DNA from: Sulfitobacter delicatus
GTDB taxonomy: Bacteria; Pseudomonadota; Alphaproteobacteria; Rhodobacterales; Rhodobacteraceae
Assembly: GCF_900102535.1 (NCBI RefSeq)
Contig: NZ_FNBP01000002.1
Coordinates: forward strand, 186,001-250,000
Reading direction: 5' to 3'
DNA: 64,000 nt
Part shown: piece after piece, positions 54,064 to 64,000 of the stretch
Layout: each line of letters starts with the position of its first letter
Numbering within the stretch: the stretch's first letter is position 1
Made by a program: the position numbers and the translations under genes
The notes under the pieces: generated by a model
The model's input: only the letters and a program-made list of their open reading frames with translations
Databases searched by the model: none
Told to the model about the DNA's origin: nothing

Positions 54064-54816
54064 TTAGCCGACCCGCGATTCATCCGCCGGGGCCGGCAAC
54101 CAGTCTACAACCGTGCGATTGCGCCCGTTGCTCTTGGCCCGATAGAGCGCCGCGTCCGCCTGTTGGATGGAGATATTGATATCGGCCAACCGGTCCTTCA
54201 ACGACCCGCCGATCGACACAGTGACCGAAATCGCTTGCCCCCTACCCGACGCAGGCGAGGCCGCCACCGCCGTGCGCATCCGTTCGGCCACGACCAAGCC
54301 CTGATCGGCACTGACCTCATGCAGGAACACAACGAATTCTTCACCGCCGAAGCGGCAAACGATATCCTGTGCCCGCACCTCGTCGCGCAGAACCTGACTG
54401 ACATGTTTGATCACCGCGTCCCCAGCGTAATGCCCATGGGTGTCATTCACCCGTTTGAAATGGTCGATATCAACCATCAGCGACACGCCATAGGCGTTTG
54501 GATCACTCTCCATCCGCCGGAAAAAGAAGTCGCGCGTGGCGACATCGGTCAGCCGGTCGCGGTTCACCAGCCGGACCAACTCATCGCTTAACCGCGTGTT
54601 TTCGCGCAGCTTGGTCCCAACGAAGAACGCAAAAGGGATGGTAATCAAAGTCGTAATGATGATCGCCCGTGGCCCCATCAGTACCTGCAGATGCTCGGGA
54701 TAGACCACCGTCACCAAGAACGCGCAGGCCAATACCGTGCCAATGGTCATCATCACCGTGAAGGTCCACACGTTGACCCATGTGCGCAAGCGCAGTTTCA
54801 ATATATCTCGCATCAT
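54064..54816 (-). CDS. Membrane diguanylate cyclase (GGDEF)
   Basis: A 250-residue protein: two membrane helices (about 17-38 and 50-67), a short linker and a GGDEF domain from about 80. The active-site motif is GGEEF (157-161). The allosteric inhibitory site RAQD (148-151) lies exactly five residues before it, so product feedback inhibition is likely. MVDIDHFKRVNDTHGHYAGD is the metal/substrate segment. No EAL or PAS domain. It is 4 kb from the MshEN glycosyltransferase, whose N-terminal domain should bind the product. Confidence 0.92.
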   Translation of the reverse strand: MMRDILKLRLRTWVNVWTFTVMMTIGTVLACAFLVTVVYPEHLQVLMGPRAIIITTLITIPFAFFVGTKLRENTRLSDELVRLVNRDRLTDVATRDFFFRRMESDPNAYGVSLMVDIDHFKRVNDTHGHYAGDAVIKHVSQVLRDEVRAQDIVCRFGGEEFVVFLHEVSADQGLVVAERMRTAVAASPASGRGQAISVTVSIGGSLKDRLADINISIQQADAALYRAKSNGRNRTVVDWLPAPADESRVG

Positions 54817-54904
54817 GGGACAGCCCTAAGCGCTCGCGGCAAAGGAGCCGTTAACGCATGCAGAGCAGGCGCCGCTACTTAGCTAAACTTCGATAGATCG
54901 GACC

Positions 54905-55360
54905 TCAAAGCGGGCCCGGCAAGCGCTCTTCACTGAGCAACACATTGGCCTCCACCTCGCCCGCCCCCGGCAAGGTCATTATCCGCCGCCGCAAGACCCG
55001 TTCAAAGTCCGGCAAATCGCGCGCAACGACCCGCAAGCGGTAATCGAACAGCCCCAGAACATGCTCTACCGTCTGCACCTCAGGGATCGCAGAGACTGCC
55101 CGCTCAAAATCATCCAAACTCACCCGCCCCCGCGTAGCGAGTTTAATCCCCAAAAAGACCGTCACGCCGAACCCCAAAGCCTCGGCATTCAAACGCAAAC
55201 GCCGCCCGGCAATTACCCCGCCGGCCTCCAACCGTTTGATGCGCCGCCAGGTCGCTGGCTGTGACAGACCCAAATTCCGCCCCAACGCGCTCGCACTCTG
55301 CGCCGCATCCCGCTCCAGCGCCCGCAGCAGCGCCCGGTCGATTTCATCCAACTCGATCAC
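54905..55360 (-). CDS. Lrp/AsnC-family regulator (copy 1)
   Basis: A 151-residue regulator with an N-terminal helix-turn-helix (LDEIDRALLRALERDAAQSASALGRNLGLSQPATWRRIKRLEAGGVI) and a C-terminal RAM/AsnC ligand domain (VFLGIKLATRGRVSLDDFERAVSAIPEVQTVEHVLG). The GTG start overlaps the stop of copy 2 (GTGA). It shares the domain plan with copy 2 but little exact sequence. Confidence 0.93.
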   Translation of the reverse strand: MIELDEIDRALLRALERDAAQSASALGRNLGLSQPATWRRIKRLEAGGVIAGRRLRLNAEALGFGVTVFLGIKLATRGRVSLDDFERAVSAIPEVQTVEHVLGLFDYRLRVVARDLPDFERVLRRRIMTLPGAGEVEANVLLSEERLPGPL

Positions 55361-55812
55361 AGCGGCAGCCCCTCTTGCGTCTTGATCCGCGCCACATGCA
55401 TCAGCGCCTCGATCTCCGCGATATGCGGGAGGGTCAAAATACGGCTGCGGTAAATCTGCTGATAATGCCCCATGTCCCGTGCGATGATCGACAAGCGCAA
55501 ATCAACCCGGCCCAAAAAGGTCTGGATCTCAATCACCTCCGGCACCTGCCGCGCTTCAGCCATGAAAGTATCAAACGCATTGGCCTGCGTCTTATCCAAG
55601 GTCACCCGCAGCGACACTTCCAGCGCATAGCCAAGCGCCGCCCAATCGATCACCACCCCGCTGCCCTGCACGATCCCCTGATCCTGCAACCGAGCAATCC
55701 GCCGCGCCGCCTTGCCTGCCGTAATATTGCACTTCTCCGCCAGTTCACCGGGGCTCAGGCTCGGCTCGGCCTGCCAGTAGCGCAATATACGGCGATCCAG
55801 GTCATCAAGCAT
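55357..55812 (-). CDS. Lrp/AsnC-family regulator (copy 2)
   Basis: A 151-residue regulator with helix-turn-helix LDRRILRYWQAEPSLSPGELAEKCNITAGKAARRIARLQDQGIV and AsnC domain EVSLRVTLDKTQANAFDTFMAEARQVPEVIEIQTFLG. Translationally coupled to copy 1; the two may form hetero-oligomers. It is divergent from ilvC across 134 bases, so control of ilvC or of itself by a branched-chain amino acid is plausible but unproven. Confidence 0.93.
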   Translation of the reverse strand: MLDDLDRRILRYWQAEPSLSPGELAEKCNITAGKAARRIARLQDQGIVQGSGVVIDWAALGYALEVSLRVTLDKTQANAFDTFMAEARQVPEVIEIQTFLGRVDLRLSIIARDMGHYQQIYRSRILTLPHIAEIEALMHVARIKTQEGLPL

Positions 55813-55913
55813 GAATTTTCCATTTTTAGCACAATCGACGAATAACTATCTTCATCCTTTCACAAATACCTCTGCGATGACAATGGCTCCTGCGCACAAC
55901 ATCGCTATGGTGA

Positions 55914-56969
<1,056 letters not shown>

Positions 56970-56999
56970 GCCATTTTCCCCTCATCACTGAACGACATC

Positions 57000-57025
57000 G
57001 ACCCCGGCCCTGCGCCGGGGTCTTT
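57000..57025 (+). terminator. ilvC terminator
   Basis: GACCCCGGC, five-base loop, GCCGGGGTC, then TTT: a nine-base perfect stem 30 bases past the ilvC stop. Confidence 0.8.
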
Positions 57026-57045
57026 GCACTTTCCCCGGAGCCGCA

Positions 57046-57966
57046 ATGAACACCACGCCCCAAATCACCCTGACCAGTTGGCTATCAATCGCCCTGCTGG
57101 GCCTTGTCTGGGGCGGCACGTTCCTTTTTACCGAGGTTGCACTCACCGGGATCACCCCTTTTTGGCTCGCCGCCTCACGGATCGGTTTGGCAGCCGTGGT
57201 CATGGTGGCACTCTGGGCCACCCGCGGTTTTGCACTGTTCACCGAACGTCCGGCATCCGGGCATATTGTGACCTTGATCATCATCGGTGTCATCAGTTCA
57301 GCCCTCCCCTTTTCCCTGCTCGCCTGGGGGCAGCAATTCGTGACGTCTGGCTTTGCAGGCGTGACGATGGCGTCGGTGGCGCTCATCGTTCTCCCAATGG
57401 CGCATTTCCTGCTGCCGGGCGAGCGTATGACCCCGCGCAAGACAGGTGGCTTCGTGATCGGTTTTATCGGCGTGGTGGTGCTGATCGGCGGCCAAGCCTT
57501 TGAAAGCACGGGCGCCGCGATGGAGACGGCAGGACGCATCGCCTGCATCGCAGCAGCCTCTTGCTACGCGGTGAGTTCGATCCTGATGCGGCGTCTGCCT
57601 TCGGTGGATCCTATTGGGCTTGGCACCATCCTCATGCTAATCGGTGCTGTCGTGATGCTACCCGCCGCCTTTCTCACCGAAGGCCCGCCACCAATGCCTT
57701 CGCCCAAGATATTAGCCGTCTTAGCTTTTCTCGGCCTTGTTCCCACCGCAGGCGCGGCTTTCTTGCGTGTCTATGTGGTGCGCACTGCCGGGCCGGTCTT
57801 CATGTCTTTGGTCAACTACCAAGTCCCCGTTTGGTCGGTCCTGCTCGGCGCGCTGATCCTGTCAGAGCCGCTGCCGCTTTCGCTGCTTTATGCGATGGCG
57901 TTGATTCTCGCGGGTGTCGGGCTAAGCCAATACGGTGCGTTGACGCGGCTGTTTGGACGCTCTTAA
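57046..57966 (+). CDS. DMT-superfamily EamA transporter
   Basis: A 306-residue membrane protein with ten helices in two EamA repeats: LLGLVWGGTFLFTEVALTGITPFWLAASRIGLAAVVMVAL in the first and LVPTAGAAFLRVYVVRTAGPVFMSLVNYQVPVWSVLLGALILSEPL in the second. It opens MNTTPQITLTSWLS after CGGAG. Its start lies 20 bases after the ilvC terminator, so a short leader. Substrate unknown; amino-acid export is possible next to ilvC. Confidence 0.88.
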   Translation: MNTTPQITLTSWLSIALLGLVWGGTFLFTEVALTGITPFWLAASRIGLAAVVMVALWATRGFALFTERPASGHIVTLIIIGVISSALPFSLLAWGQQFVTSGFAGVTMASVALIVLPMAHFLLPGERMTPRKTGGFVIGFIGVVVLIGGQAFESTGAAMETAGRIACIAAASCYAVSSILMRRLPSVDPIGLGTILMLIGAVVMLPAAFLTEGPPPMPSPKILAVLAFLGLVPTAGAAFLRVYVVRTAGPVFMSLVNYQVPVWSVLLGALILSEPLPLSLLYAMALILAGVGLSQYGALTRLFGRS

Positions 57967-57978
57967 GCGAACGGCTGA

Positions 57979-58000
57979 CGCTCCGCCAAAAAGCGGAGCG
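57979..58000. terminator. Bidirectional terminator between convergent genes
   Basis: CGCTCCGC, CAAAAA loop, GCGGAGCG, between the DMT stop (57966) and the minus-strand stop at 58010. Confidence 0.7.
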
Positions 58001-58009
58001 CCATTGGGA

Positions 58010-58501
58010 TTAGTAGCGTCCCAAAGCCATTTTGGTCTTCGCCGTTACCTTCCCCGCAGCATTCACTGCTTTGACATCGGCTTCGTATTTGTTCCCTTTG
58101 CCGCCCGAGCATGGCGGCAGGTAACCCGCGGAGCTGTAATCGCCGGTCCCTCTCGCTGCTTTAATCACGCGCACCCCGCGCGGCAATTTTGCAGTCAAAC
58201 CCGGAACTGCTGGCAATTTAGCGCTGCTGCCCTTTACCGTATAGCCGATTGTTCCATGGCCACCCTTGGTCGACAGGGGGCGATAGCTTTTGTCGTTATA
58301 CTCGACAACAACCATGACTGTATCGGCCGGAAGCCCGGTCACCTGAAACGGAGGTGTCGCCCCCTTGCCACCATGAAGGGTGCATTGCTGACCAGCAGGC
58401 ACCGTCTTGCCGTTCCAAGGCGAAAGGACCTGGGCCTTCATGTCCGCAAAAGCTGGCGCTGCGGCAACGATGGCCGCGCAAACTGTGAAAAATAAACGCA
58501 T
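58010..58501 (-). CDS. Secreted PEBP-like protein
   Basis: A 163-residue exported protein with signal peptide MRLFFTVCAAIVAAAPAFA (cut about residue 19). The mature part has FQVTGLPADTVMVVVEYNDKSYRPLSTKGGHGTIGY and SAGYLPPCSGGKGNKYEADVKAV. The G-Y-x-x-P-C near the end resembles the YbhB/YbcL branch of phosphatidylethanolamine-binding proteins, but the classical D-P-D-A and G-x-H-R motifs are poorly kept, so the call is tentative. ATG 58501 follows AGGA. Function unknown. Confidence 0.65.
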   Translation of the reverse strand: MRLFFTVCAAIVAAAPAFADMKAQVLSPWNGKTVPAGQQCTLHGGKGATPPFQVTGLPADTVMVVVEYNDKSYRPLSTKGGHGTIGYTVKGSSAKLPAVPGLTAKLPRGVRVIKAARGTGDYSSAGYLPPCSGGKGNKYEADVKAVNAAGKVTAKTKMALGRY

Positions 58502-58559
58502 AGTTTGAAATCCTAATTGAACAATAGTCTTCAAACTTTGCGTTAGACACCGACGCTAA

Positions 58560-59915
58560 TCAACCCTTTGGCGAAGATACTGCACGGTCCACGGCATCTA
58601 CAACGCTATCTACAGCGCGCTCCATCAGTGCAGCATCCTCATGTTCCGCCATCACACGCACCAGCGGTTCGGTACCGGATTTTCGGATCAAAAGCCGCCC
58701 GCCTTGGGCCAAATCGGCTTCGGCCTGCGCAATAGAGGCCTGCACATCTGTGTCTTCCAACGGCCTTTGCTCTGCAGAAAAACGCACATTCTTCAGCAAC
58801 TGCGGCACCGGGTCGAACTGGTAGAGCAATTCCGACGCGGGTTTTTCAGACCGCACCATTTCCGCGAGGAACTGCATCCCCGCCATAAGACCGTCGCCCG
58901 TTGTGGCATGGTCGGTCATCACGATATGGCCTGACTGCTCCCCACCCAGATTGAAGCCCCCTTGGCGCATCCGTTCCACGACATAGCGGTCGCCCACGGC
59001 GGTCCGTTCCAGCTGAACACCGCGGTCGTTAAGGTAGCGCTCAAGCCCGAGGTTGCTCATCACCGTCGCCACCAGAGCATTGCCCTTCAGGCGGTGCTCG
59101 CTCGACCAACGCGCGGCCATCAGCGCCATGAACTGGTCACCGTCACCAATGCGGCCATTCTCGTCAATGAGGATCACGCGATCGGCGTCGCCATCGAGGC
59201 AGATACCCACATCCGCACCATGCGCGACAACAGCCTCAGCCGCCGATTGAGGCTGAGTCGAGCCGCAGCCATCGTTGATATTAAAGCCGTTCGGCGCCAC
59301 GCCCACTGGAATAACGGTGGCACCCAACTCCCAAAGCGCCATCGGCGCAACGTGATAGGCCGCACCATGAGCGCAATCGATTACAACCTTTAAACCATCG
59401 AGCCGCATCTGCCTTGGAAAAGAAGATTTCACCCGTTCGATATAACGATAGCGACTGTCATCGATCCGCTTGGCGCGGCCGATCTCGTTCGGTGCGGTCG
59501 GTTCTACCCCCTCGGCTACCAGCGCTTCGATCTCTTGCTCGACCTTGTCAGAGAGTTTGTACCCGTCGGGGCCGAAAAACTTGATGCCATTGTCGCTCGC
59601 CGGGTTATGGCTGGCTGAGATCATCACCCCGAGGTCAGCACGCATGGAGCGCGTGAGCAACCCCACCGCCGGCGTCGGCACAGGCCCCAGCAGCAGGACA
59701 TTCAAGCCGGTACTGGTTAGGCCCGCCGTAAGCGCGTTTTCGAACATATACCCCGACAGGCGGGTGTCTTTCCCGATAACCACTCGGTGTGCGCTGTCCT
59801 TATCCCGGCGGAAATAGCGCCCCACCGCCGCACCGATGCGCAGCGCCATATCGGCGGTCATAGGATGGATATTGGCTGTGCCGCGCACGCCGTCTGTACC
59901 AAAAAGCTTTGTCAT
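58560..59915 (-). CDS. glmM: Phosphoglucosamine mutase GlmM
   Basis: A 451-residue alpha-phosphohexomutase converting glucosamine-6-phosphate to glucosamine-1-phosphate, the entry to UDP-GlcNAc. Opens [15 protein letters not shown]; phosphoserine S102 in [14 protein letters not shown]; metal loop [13 protein letters not shown]; sugar loop GGEQSGHIV; phosphate loop [12 protein letters not shown]. Overlaps the folP stop by four bases. Confidence 0.98.
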   Translation of the reverse strand: MTKLFGTDGVRGTANIHPMTADMALRIGAAVGRYFRRDKDSAHRVVIGKDTRLSGYMFENALTAGLTSTGLNVLLLGPVPTPAVGLLTRSMRADLGVMISASHNPASDNGIKFFGPDGYKLSDKVEQEIEALVAEGVEPTAPNEIGRAKRIDDSRYRYIERVKSSFPRQMRLDGLKVVIDCAHGAAYHVAPMALWELGATVIPVGVAPNGFNINDGCGSTQPQSAAEAVVAHGADVGICLDGDADRVILIDENGRIGDGDQFMALMAARWSSEHRLKGNALVATVMSNLGLERYLNDRGVQLERTAVGDRYVVERMRQGGFNLGGEQSGHIVMTDHATTGDGLMAGMQFLAEMVRSEKPASELLYQFDPVPQLLKNVRFSAEQRPLEDTDVQASIAQAEADLAQGGRLLIRKSGTEPLVRVMAEHEDAALMERAVDSVVDAVDRAVSSPKG

Positions 59916-60925
59916 TTTTCTTTCCCTGTCATCGCGCCTTGCCAAAGTGTAATCGCCTGAACGGTTTCGTCCACGTCATGCACCCGAAAAAACTGCACAC
60001 CGTGGTTTAGCGCTGCCAAGGCCACACCAATGGAACCGGGTGCACGCCCTGCTCCCGCCTCGGCCCCGCCGAGGGTGCCAATGAACCGCTTGCGGCTGGC
60101 ACCGAGTAGAATGGGCACGCCGAGACTGTGGAACAAACTGAGCCGCGCCAGCAGCGTCAGGTTATGCTCCAGCGTCTTGCCAAAACCGATGCCGGGGTCT
60201 GCTACGATGTTGTTGCGTGCGATACCCTGTGTCTCCAGCGCAGCAATTCGCCCGGCTAGATAATCGTAGACGTCCAGCAGCACGTCATCATAACGCGGAT
60301 CGCGCTGCATCGTGGCCGGGTCGCCTTGGGCGTGCATGACGCAGACAGGCAGATTTCGGGCCGCGCAAAGGGGCGCGAGTTCAGGGTCATAGGTCAGCCC
60401 CGCCACGTCGTTAACCAGATCAGCCCCCGCGTCGACAGCGGCTTCGGCCACAGAAGCCTTGCGTGTGTCGATGCTGATTGCGCCTGCTCCGCCCGCGCGC
60501 AGCCCTTCGATCACCGGGATGACGCGGGCGATTTCTTCTTCCGAAGGGACCGTCTCGGAACCGGGCCGCGTGGATTCGCCGCCGACATCGAGCATGTCTA
60601 CGCCCGCTGCGCGCATGGCCTGCCCGGCTTTAACGGCCACCTGCGCATCCGCATGCAGCCCGCCGTCCGAGAAGCTGTCCGGGGTCGCGTTGAGGATGCC
60701 CATGACCCGCGGGCGGTCCATTGAAAGCCCTGCCACCGGTGGACGTGTTGCGATCAGGGGGGAGAGCGCTGCGTCATCAAGGTCAGCCACGGGCACGACC
60801 TGAGGAGCCGCGCTGCGTGACAAAACCTCGACATGTGTGAACCAGCCCCAGCCGCCGGTCAGCGACAGGGCGGTTTTTGGGCGAGCGGGGCCGATCTGGA
60901 CCAAGGGGCGGATATAGCGCGTCAT
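59912..60925 (-). CDS. folP: Dihydropteroate synthase FolP
   Basis: A 337-residue TIM-barrel enzyme joining pterin and p-aminobenzoate in folate synthesis. [14 protein letters not shown] (76-89), [33 protein letters not shown] and the late [13 protein letters not shown] are all present. About 70 residues precede the barrel, much longer than in E. coli FolP (282 residues in all). Coupled to folB and glmM by four-base overlaps. Confidence 0.96.
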   Translation of the reverse strand: MTRYIRPLVQIGPARPKTALSLTGGWGWFTHVEVLSRSAAPQVVPVADLDDAALSPLIATRPPVAGLSMDRPRVMGILNATPDSFSDGGLHADAQVAVKAGQAMRAAGVDMLDVGGESTRPGSETVPSEEEIARVIPVIEGLRAGGAGAISIDTRKASVAEAAVDAGADLVNDVAGLTYDPELAPLCAARNLPVCVMHAQGDPATMQRDPRYDDVLLDVYDYLAGRIAALETQGIARNNIVADPGIGFGKTLEHNLTLLARLSLFHSLGVPILLGASRKRFIGTLGGAEAGAGRAPGSIGVALAALNHGVQFFRVHDVDETVQAITLWQGAMTGKEK

Positions 60926-61851
60926 AGTGGCAAGGTCTCTGTCTCAACGGATGCCGTACGAACTTGGACATTCTCCGCAACGGGCGCCTCAGCGCCAATC
61001 ACCAGAAGCCGCGTAGCCTGCAGGCTTTCGGCGAACCAGACCGCCAAATCAAGCGCTTGCTGCGGGGGGGCGCTCGGTCCGTCGACAGCGTCCAGAACAA
61101 TCCGCGACGGGGCCCAAACGATGCTCTGGCCATTCTTCATGGCCCAATCGATCTCCGTCCGGCTACCGACCACCTTTAGACGCGGATCACGGGCGGCAAG
61201 CATCCAGCCGTTTTGCTCAATCGCCAGCAACGCGATCCGGCGCTGAGCTGAGGGACCATCCGCCTGCGGTGTCTCGTGGTCCGGCAAGCCAACACAGAGC
61301 ACGAGCGGCAAATCAAGTGCCTCCAACTGGTCAAGCCAGCCGGACAAATGCGCCGAGTGCATCGCGGCGTCGGACAGGTAAACGATCTGTGGAGATTGCG
61401 CAGAGATCTCGGGCGTATCGATCTGGGTCTGCGCGTTACCGCTGCGCACAATCTCAACACCGAGCGCTCCGGGTCCACGGTCGAGTTTCTCAATCCGCAC
61501 AAAGACTTTCGCTGCCTGCGGCTCAGTCAGAATGCGGTTGGCGATACGTTCGGCGAGGGTTTCCAACAGGTTCAGCCGCTCAGCGGCAAGCTCTGCCGCA
61601 ATGGCTTCGGTGACACGGTCATACGACAGGATCCGGTCCACATCGTCATCAACCGGCCCGGTCAGAGGCACTACCTCGACCACTACATTGAACGACAACC
61701 GTTGAGTCACGCCACGCTCGGCCTGAAAGGCGCCGATTTCGACCTCAACGATATGATCGCGCAGCGAAATACGGTCGCGCGGTTCGCTGCCGGCCATGGC
61801 CTCGGCCCGCGCTTCGGGGTGCGCAAAGGCTAGTCGGGTTTCTTCGGACAT
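60922..61851 (-). CDS. folB: Dihydroneopterin aldolase FolB with an unusual C-terminal domain
   Basis: A 309-residue protein. Residues about 25-145 are a FolB/FolX fold: RISLRDHIVEVEIGAFQAERGVTQRLSFNVVVEV, ILSYDRVTEAIAAEL and LLETLAERIANRIL with the conserved Glu and Tyr. The remaining ~165 residues do not belong to FolB. They contain WAPSRIVLDAVDGPS and ALDLAVWFAESLQATRLLVIGAEAP, which look like the end of an amino-acid-kinase-like domain. Usual FolB is about 120 residues. The extension seems conserved in Rhodobacterales, to my recollection; its function is unknown. Four-base overlap with folP. Confidence 0.85.
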   Translation of the reverse strand: MSEETRLAFAHPEARAEAMAGSEPRDRISLRDHIVEVEIGAFQAERGVTQRLSFNVVVEVVPLTGPVDDDVDRILSYDRVTEAIAAELAAERLNLLETLAERIANRILTEPQAAKVFVRIEKLDRGPGALGVEIVRSGNAQTQIDTPEISAQSPQIVYLSDAAMHSAHLSGWLDQLEALDLPLVLCVGLPDHETPQADGPSAQRRIALLAIEQNGWMLAARDPRLKVVGSRTEIDWAMKNGQSIVWAPSRIVLDAVDGPSAPPQQALDLAVWFAESLQATRLLVIGAEAPVAENVQVRTASVETETLPL

Positions 61852-61954
61852 GAGTGGCGCCTATCGGATCAGTGACAAAGCCCCAAGGGCTGGGCCACCT
61901 CTAGCAGCCCCGCCAACGGCAGGCCAGCACCCCAAGGGCCCGGCCCGCTCGAAA

Positions 61955-62599
61955 TCAATTCGACGCGGTTTTCCAGGTGTGACGATAGAACAGGTGATCG
62001 CCGATCCGAGCGGTCTTGGTATAGACACGCGCCCATTTCGGGTTCACGGCAGTCGTGTGGTAGTGCGTCGCCCCATCGGTAAGCTTAGGCGCGGTACCGT
62101 CGATGACAGCGCGGGCAACTTTGGCCACACGCGCCCAAGCGCGGGGCTCATTCACGACTTCCTTATGGCCGTCGCAGGTATAGGTGAACTGGCACTGGTA
62201 CTTACGGCCTGTACCTTGGTTGATCACGCCGCACAGCGAACCGGGGAAGCGAGCAGATTTCACGCGGTTCATGATGACTTCGGCCACCGCGAACTGACCT
62301 TTGACAGACTCGCCACGCGCTTCAAAGTAGAGCGCCTCGGCAAGGCAGCGGAACTCAGCGCTACCCTCGGCTTTGGGTTGGCTGTCGATCCAGGATTTAG
62401 AATACTTCACTTCGCTCGCGCTGGCAGATGCAGGCTGGGCGACCATTTCCTGCAGACGGGCAGCGCCTGCGGATTTGAGACCTTGAATTTCGATCTGCGC
62501 GAGATCGCTGGCGCTTTCGGAATTGGCCGATGCTGTGATCGGCAGGCTGGTGGAAAGCGCGACGGAAAGCGCAAGAGAGATCGAACGGATAAAACGCAT
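61955..62599 (-). CDS. Secreted cell-wall hydrolase, SleB family
   Basis: A 214-residue periplasmic hydrolase. Signal peptide MRFIRSISLALSVALSTSLPITASA (cut about 25), a linker, then the Hydrolase_2 domain (about 80-205): CLAEALYFEARGESVKGQFAVAEVIMNRV with the catalytic Glu in YFEARGE, FPGSLCGVINQG, QCQFTYTCDG, and ATHYHTTAVNPKWA. This is the family of spore-cortex-lytic SleB and lytic-transglycosylase-like hydrolases; here it probably acts on the organism's own peptidoglycan. A TTGACT-N16-TAACAA match lies just upstream as a possible promoter. Confidence 0.9.
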   Translation of the reverse strand: MRFIRSISLALSVALSTSLPITASANSESASDLAQIEIQGLKSAGAARLQEMVAQPASASASEVKYSKSWIDSQPKAEGSAEFRCLAEALYFEARGESVKGQFAVAEVIMNRVKSARFPGSLCGVINQGTGRKYQCQFTYTCDGHKEVVNEPRAWARVAKVARAVIDGTAPKLTDGATHYHTTAVNPKWARVYTKTARIGDHLFYRHTWKTASN

Positions 62600-62728
62600 T
62601 TCGCGCCTCGCAAACTTGTTATGGCTCCGGGGCGAATAGTCAAAAGGTTCCCGCGGGTAAAGTCGCGGGGCGGAACTGTGCAGATTCCCGCCGAATTATG
62701 GTATAAGTTGGGCTGAGGCCCGCCGCCC

Positions 62729-64000
62729 CTACCCGATCTTGTGCGCGATGGCGAGTTGCGCAGCGGCCAATCGTGCTACCGGGACGCGAAACGGCGAGCA
62801 GGAAACGTAATCGAAGCCCGATTCGCGGCAAAATGCGATCGATTCCGGGTTCCCGCCATGCTCTCCGCAGATCGACAAGGTGATTCCTGGCTGCGCTTTG
62901 CGCCCCCGCTCGGCACCAAGTTGCAGTAATTCGCCGACCCCATCGGTGTCGAGCACATGAAAAGGATCTTCGGGATAGACCCCCTGCTGGACGTAATTAG
63001 ACATGAAACGCCCCGCGTCGTCGCGCGACAGACCATAAGTCATCTGGGTGAGGTCATTGGTGCCGAAGCTGAGGAAAGCCGAATGCGGCGCGATGTCGGC
63101 GGCGCGCAGGCAGGCGCGCGGGGTTTCGACCATGACGCCAAGCCGGTAGGTAAAGCTCGCATCACGTTCGCTACGCACTGCGGCGGCCACGGCGTCGACG
63201 CTGGCCTTAACCAGTTCCACCTCGCGCCGCGCGCTGACCAGCGGGATCATGATCTCGGGCACGACCGGCTCACCGTCGCGACTGGCCTCAATGGTCGCCT
63301 CAAAAATCGCGCGGGCCTGCATCTCGTAAATCTCGGGCACCGTGACCCCAAGCCGCACACCGCGCAGGCCGAGCATCGGGTTATATTCAGTCATCGCCGC
63401 CACGCGCCGCGTAACGTCCGACATCTGCAGCCCAAGCGCTTCGGCCAGTTCGCGCTGGCCAAGTTTGTCTGAGGGCAAGAACTCGTGCAACGGCGGATCA
63501 AAGAGCCGAATACAGACTGGCTGACCCTGCATGATCCGGAAGAGCTGGGTGAAGTCGTCACGCTGCATCGGCAGCAGGCGTTCCAGAACGGCCCGGCGGT
63601 CTTCCCCGCTTTCGGCAAAGATCATCTCACGCATCACGGTCAGACGCCCGGGCTCAAAGAACATATGCTCGGTGCGGCACAGCCCGATGCCATGCGCATT
63701 GAAGTTGCGCGCGGTCTGGGCGTCGGCTGGGGTGTCCGCATTGGCACGAATGCCAATATCAGCCACATCCTCGGCCCATTCCATCAGGCGGTTGAAGGTG
63801 TCGTCTAGCGCAGCTTCCTGCATCTCCGGTGCGCCGGCGAGCACTTGGCCTGTGGACCCATCAACCGTGATCTGATCCCCCGCAGAGAACACGCGACCAT
63901 CTGGAGACATCAGTTGCCCCTGCGAAACGATAAAACGCATGTTCGACGCGCCGACCACGCAGGGCAGCCCCATCCCGCGCCCGATCACCGCTGCGTGGCT
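62729..64000 (-). CDS. ppdK: Pyruvate, phosphate dikinase, C-terminal part (5' end outside window)
   Basis: The frame is open to the right edge, so only the last ~423 residues are present. It begins SHAAVIGRGMGLPCVVGAS, just after the catalytic His loop (the first Ser-His lies at the window edge). Then comes the TIM barrel: LCRTEHMFFEPGRL, EYNPMLGLRGVRLG, PEIMIPLVSARRE, FLSFGTNDLTQMTYGLSRDD, and GISLSICGEHGG-like TLSICGEHGGNPESI. PPDK interconverts pyruvate and phosphoenolpyruvate with ATP and phosphate. Confidence 0.95.
   Translation of the reverse strand, partial: SHAAVIGRGMGLPCVVGASNMRFIVSQGQLMSPDGRVFSAGDQITVDGSTGQVLAGAPEMQEAALDDTFNRLMEWAEDVADIGIRANADTPADAQTARNFNAHGIGLCRTEHMFFEPGRLTVMREMIFAESGEDRRAVLERLLPMQRDDFTQLFRIMQGQPVCIRLFDPPLHEFLPSDKLGQRELAEALGLQMSDVTRRVAAMTEYNPMLGLRGVRLGVTVPEIYEMQARAIFEATIEASRDGEPVVPEIMIPLVSARREVELVKASVDAVAAAVRSERDASFTYRLGVMVETPRACLRAADIAPHSAFLSFGTNDLTQMTYGLSRDDAGRFMSNYVQQGVYPEDPFHVLDTDGVGELLQLGAERGRKAQPGITLSICGEHGGNPESIAFCRESGFDYVSCSPFRVPVARLAAAQLAIAHKIG

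Overview
This window looks like chromosome of a Roseobacter-group alphaproteobacterium (Rhodobacterales), possibly Sulfitobacter-like. The basis is GC-rich coding sequence, a complete alphaproteobacterial dcw cluster with DUF2484-type small membrane genes between murB and murC, a DUF1127 gene surrounded by CCTCCTCCC hairpins ('cuckoo' RNAs), and GTTC-N7-GTTC LexA boxes. The genus is an inference. I see no insertion sequence, prophage, CRISPR array, tRNA or rRNA.

Layout. 1-4300: 3' end of cobT, an M24 aminopeptidase, a DUF427 protein and a CLC channel. 4300-30920 (minus strand): mraZ-rsmH-ftsL-ftsI-murE-murF-mraY-murD-ftsW-murG-murC-(three small membrane genes)-murB-ddl-ftsQ-ftsA-ftsZ, a strong terminator, then lpxC-bamD-recN. 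Three unrelated genes interrupt the cluster: a plus-strand glutaminase (mraY/murD gap) and a flavoprotein plus a peroxiredoxin (murD/ftsW gap). 30921-31724 is an 0.8-kb dcw leader and control region with a 12-bp hairpin just before mraZ (UpsM-like), 10-bp-phased TGGG/CCCA repeats, a DnaA box and a LexA-type box.

31.7-37.1 kb: an unknown membrane protein, mrp, then the most unusual part. A four-hairpin array with CCTCCTCCC loops (33794-33959) is followed by a DUF1127 gene, which has its own set of CCTCC hairpins and a terminator. Array and gene are preceded, each 99 bp upstream, by related 42-bp promoter elements. Then come an EamA transporter, an HTTM-like membrane protein with a small partner, and a low-GC nuclease-like gene. 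37.2-48.2 kb: uvrD with a LexA box, a PAS protein, an FMN hydroxy-acid dehydrogenase, pyruvate carboxylase, DUF2244, YqeY and carA. 48.3-55.8 kb: a glycosyltransferase with an N-terminal MshEN-type (c-di-GMP-binding) domain behind a perfect CtrA-type site, a GntR regulator, HAD and UbiH-type genes, a class V aminotransferase, a diguanylate cyclase and two tandem Lrp regulators. 55.9-64 kb: ilvC, a DMT transporter, a PEBP-like secreted protein, the folB-folP-glmM operon, a SleB-type hydrolase and the 3' part of ppdK.

Together the genes cover most of peptidoglycan precursor synthesis and divisome assembly, with glmM (UDP-GlcNAc supply), lpxC and bamD (outer membrane) and a cell-wall hydrolase close by. 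The most novel material is in the non-coding DNA: the hairpin-RNA locus, the dcw control region, and the CtrA / c-di-GMP logic around the glycosyltransferase.
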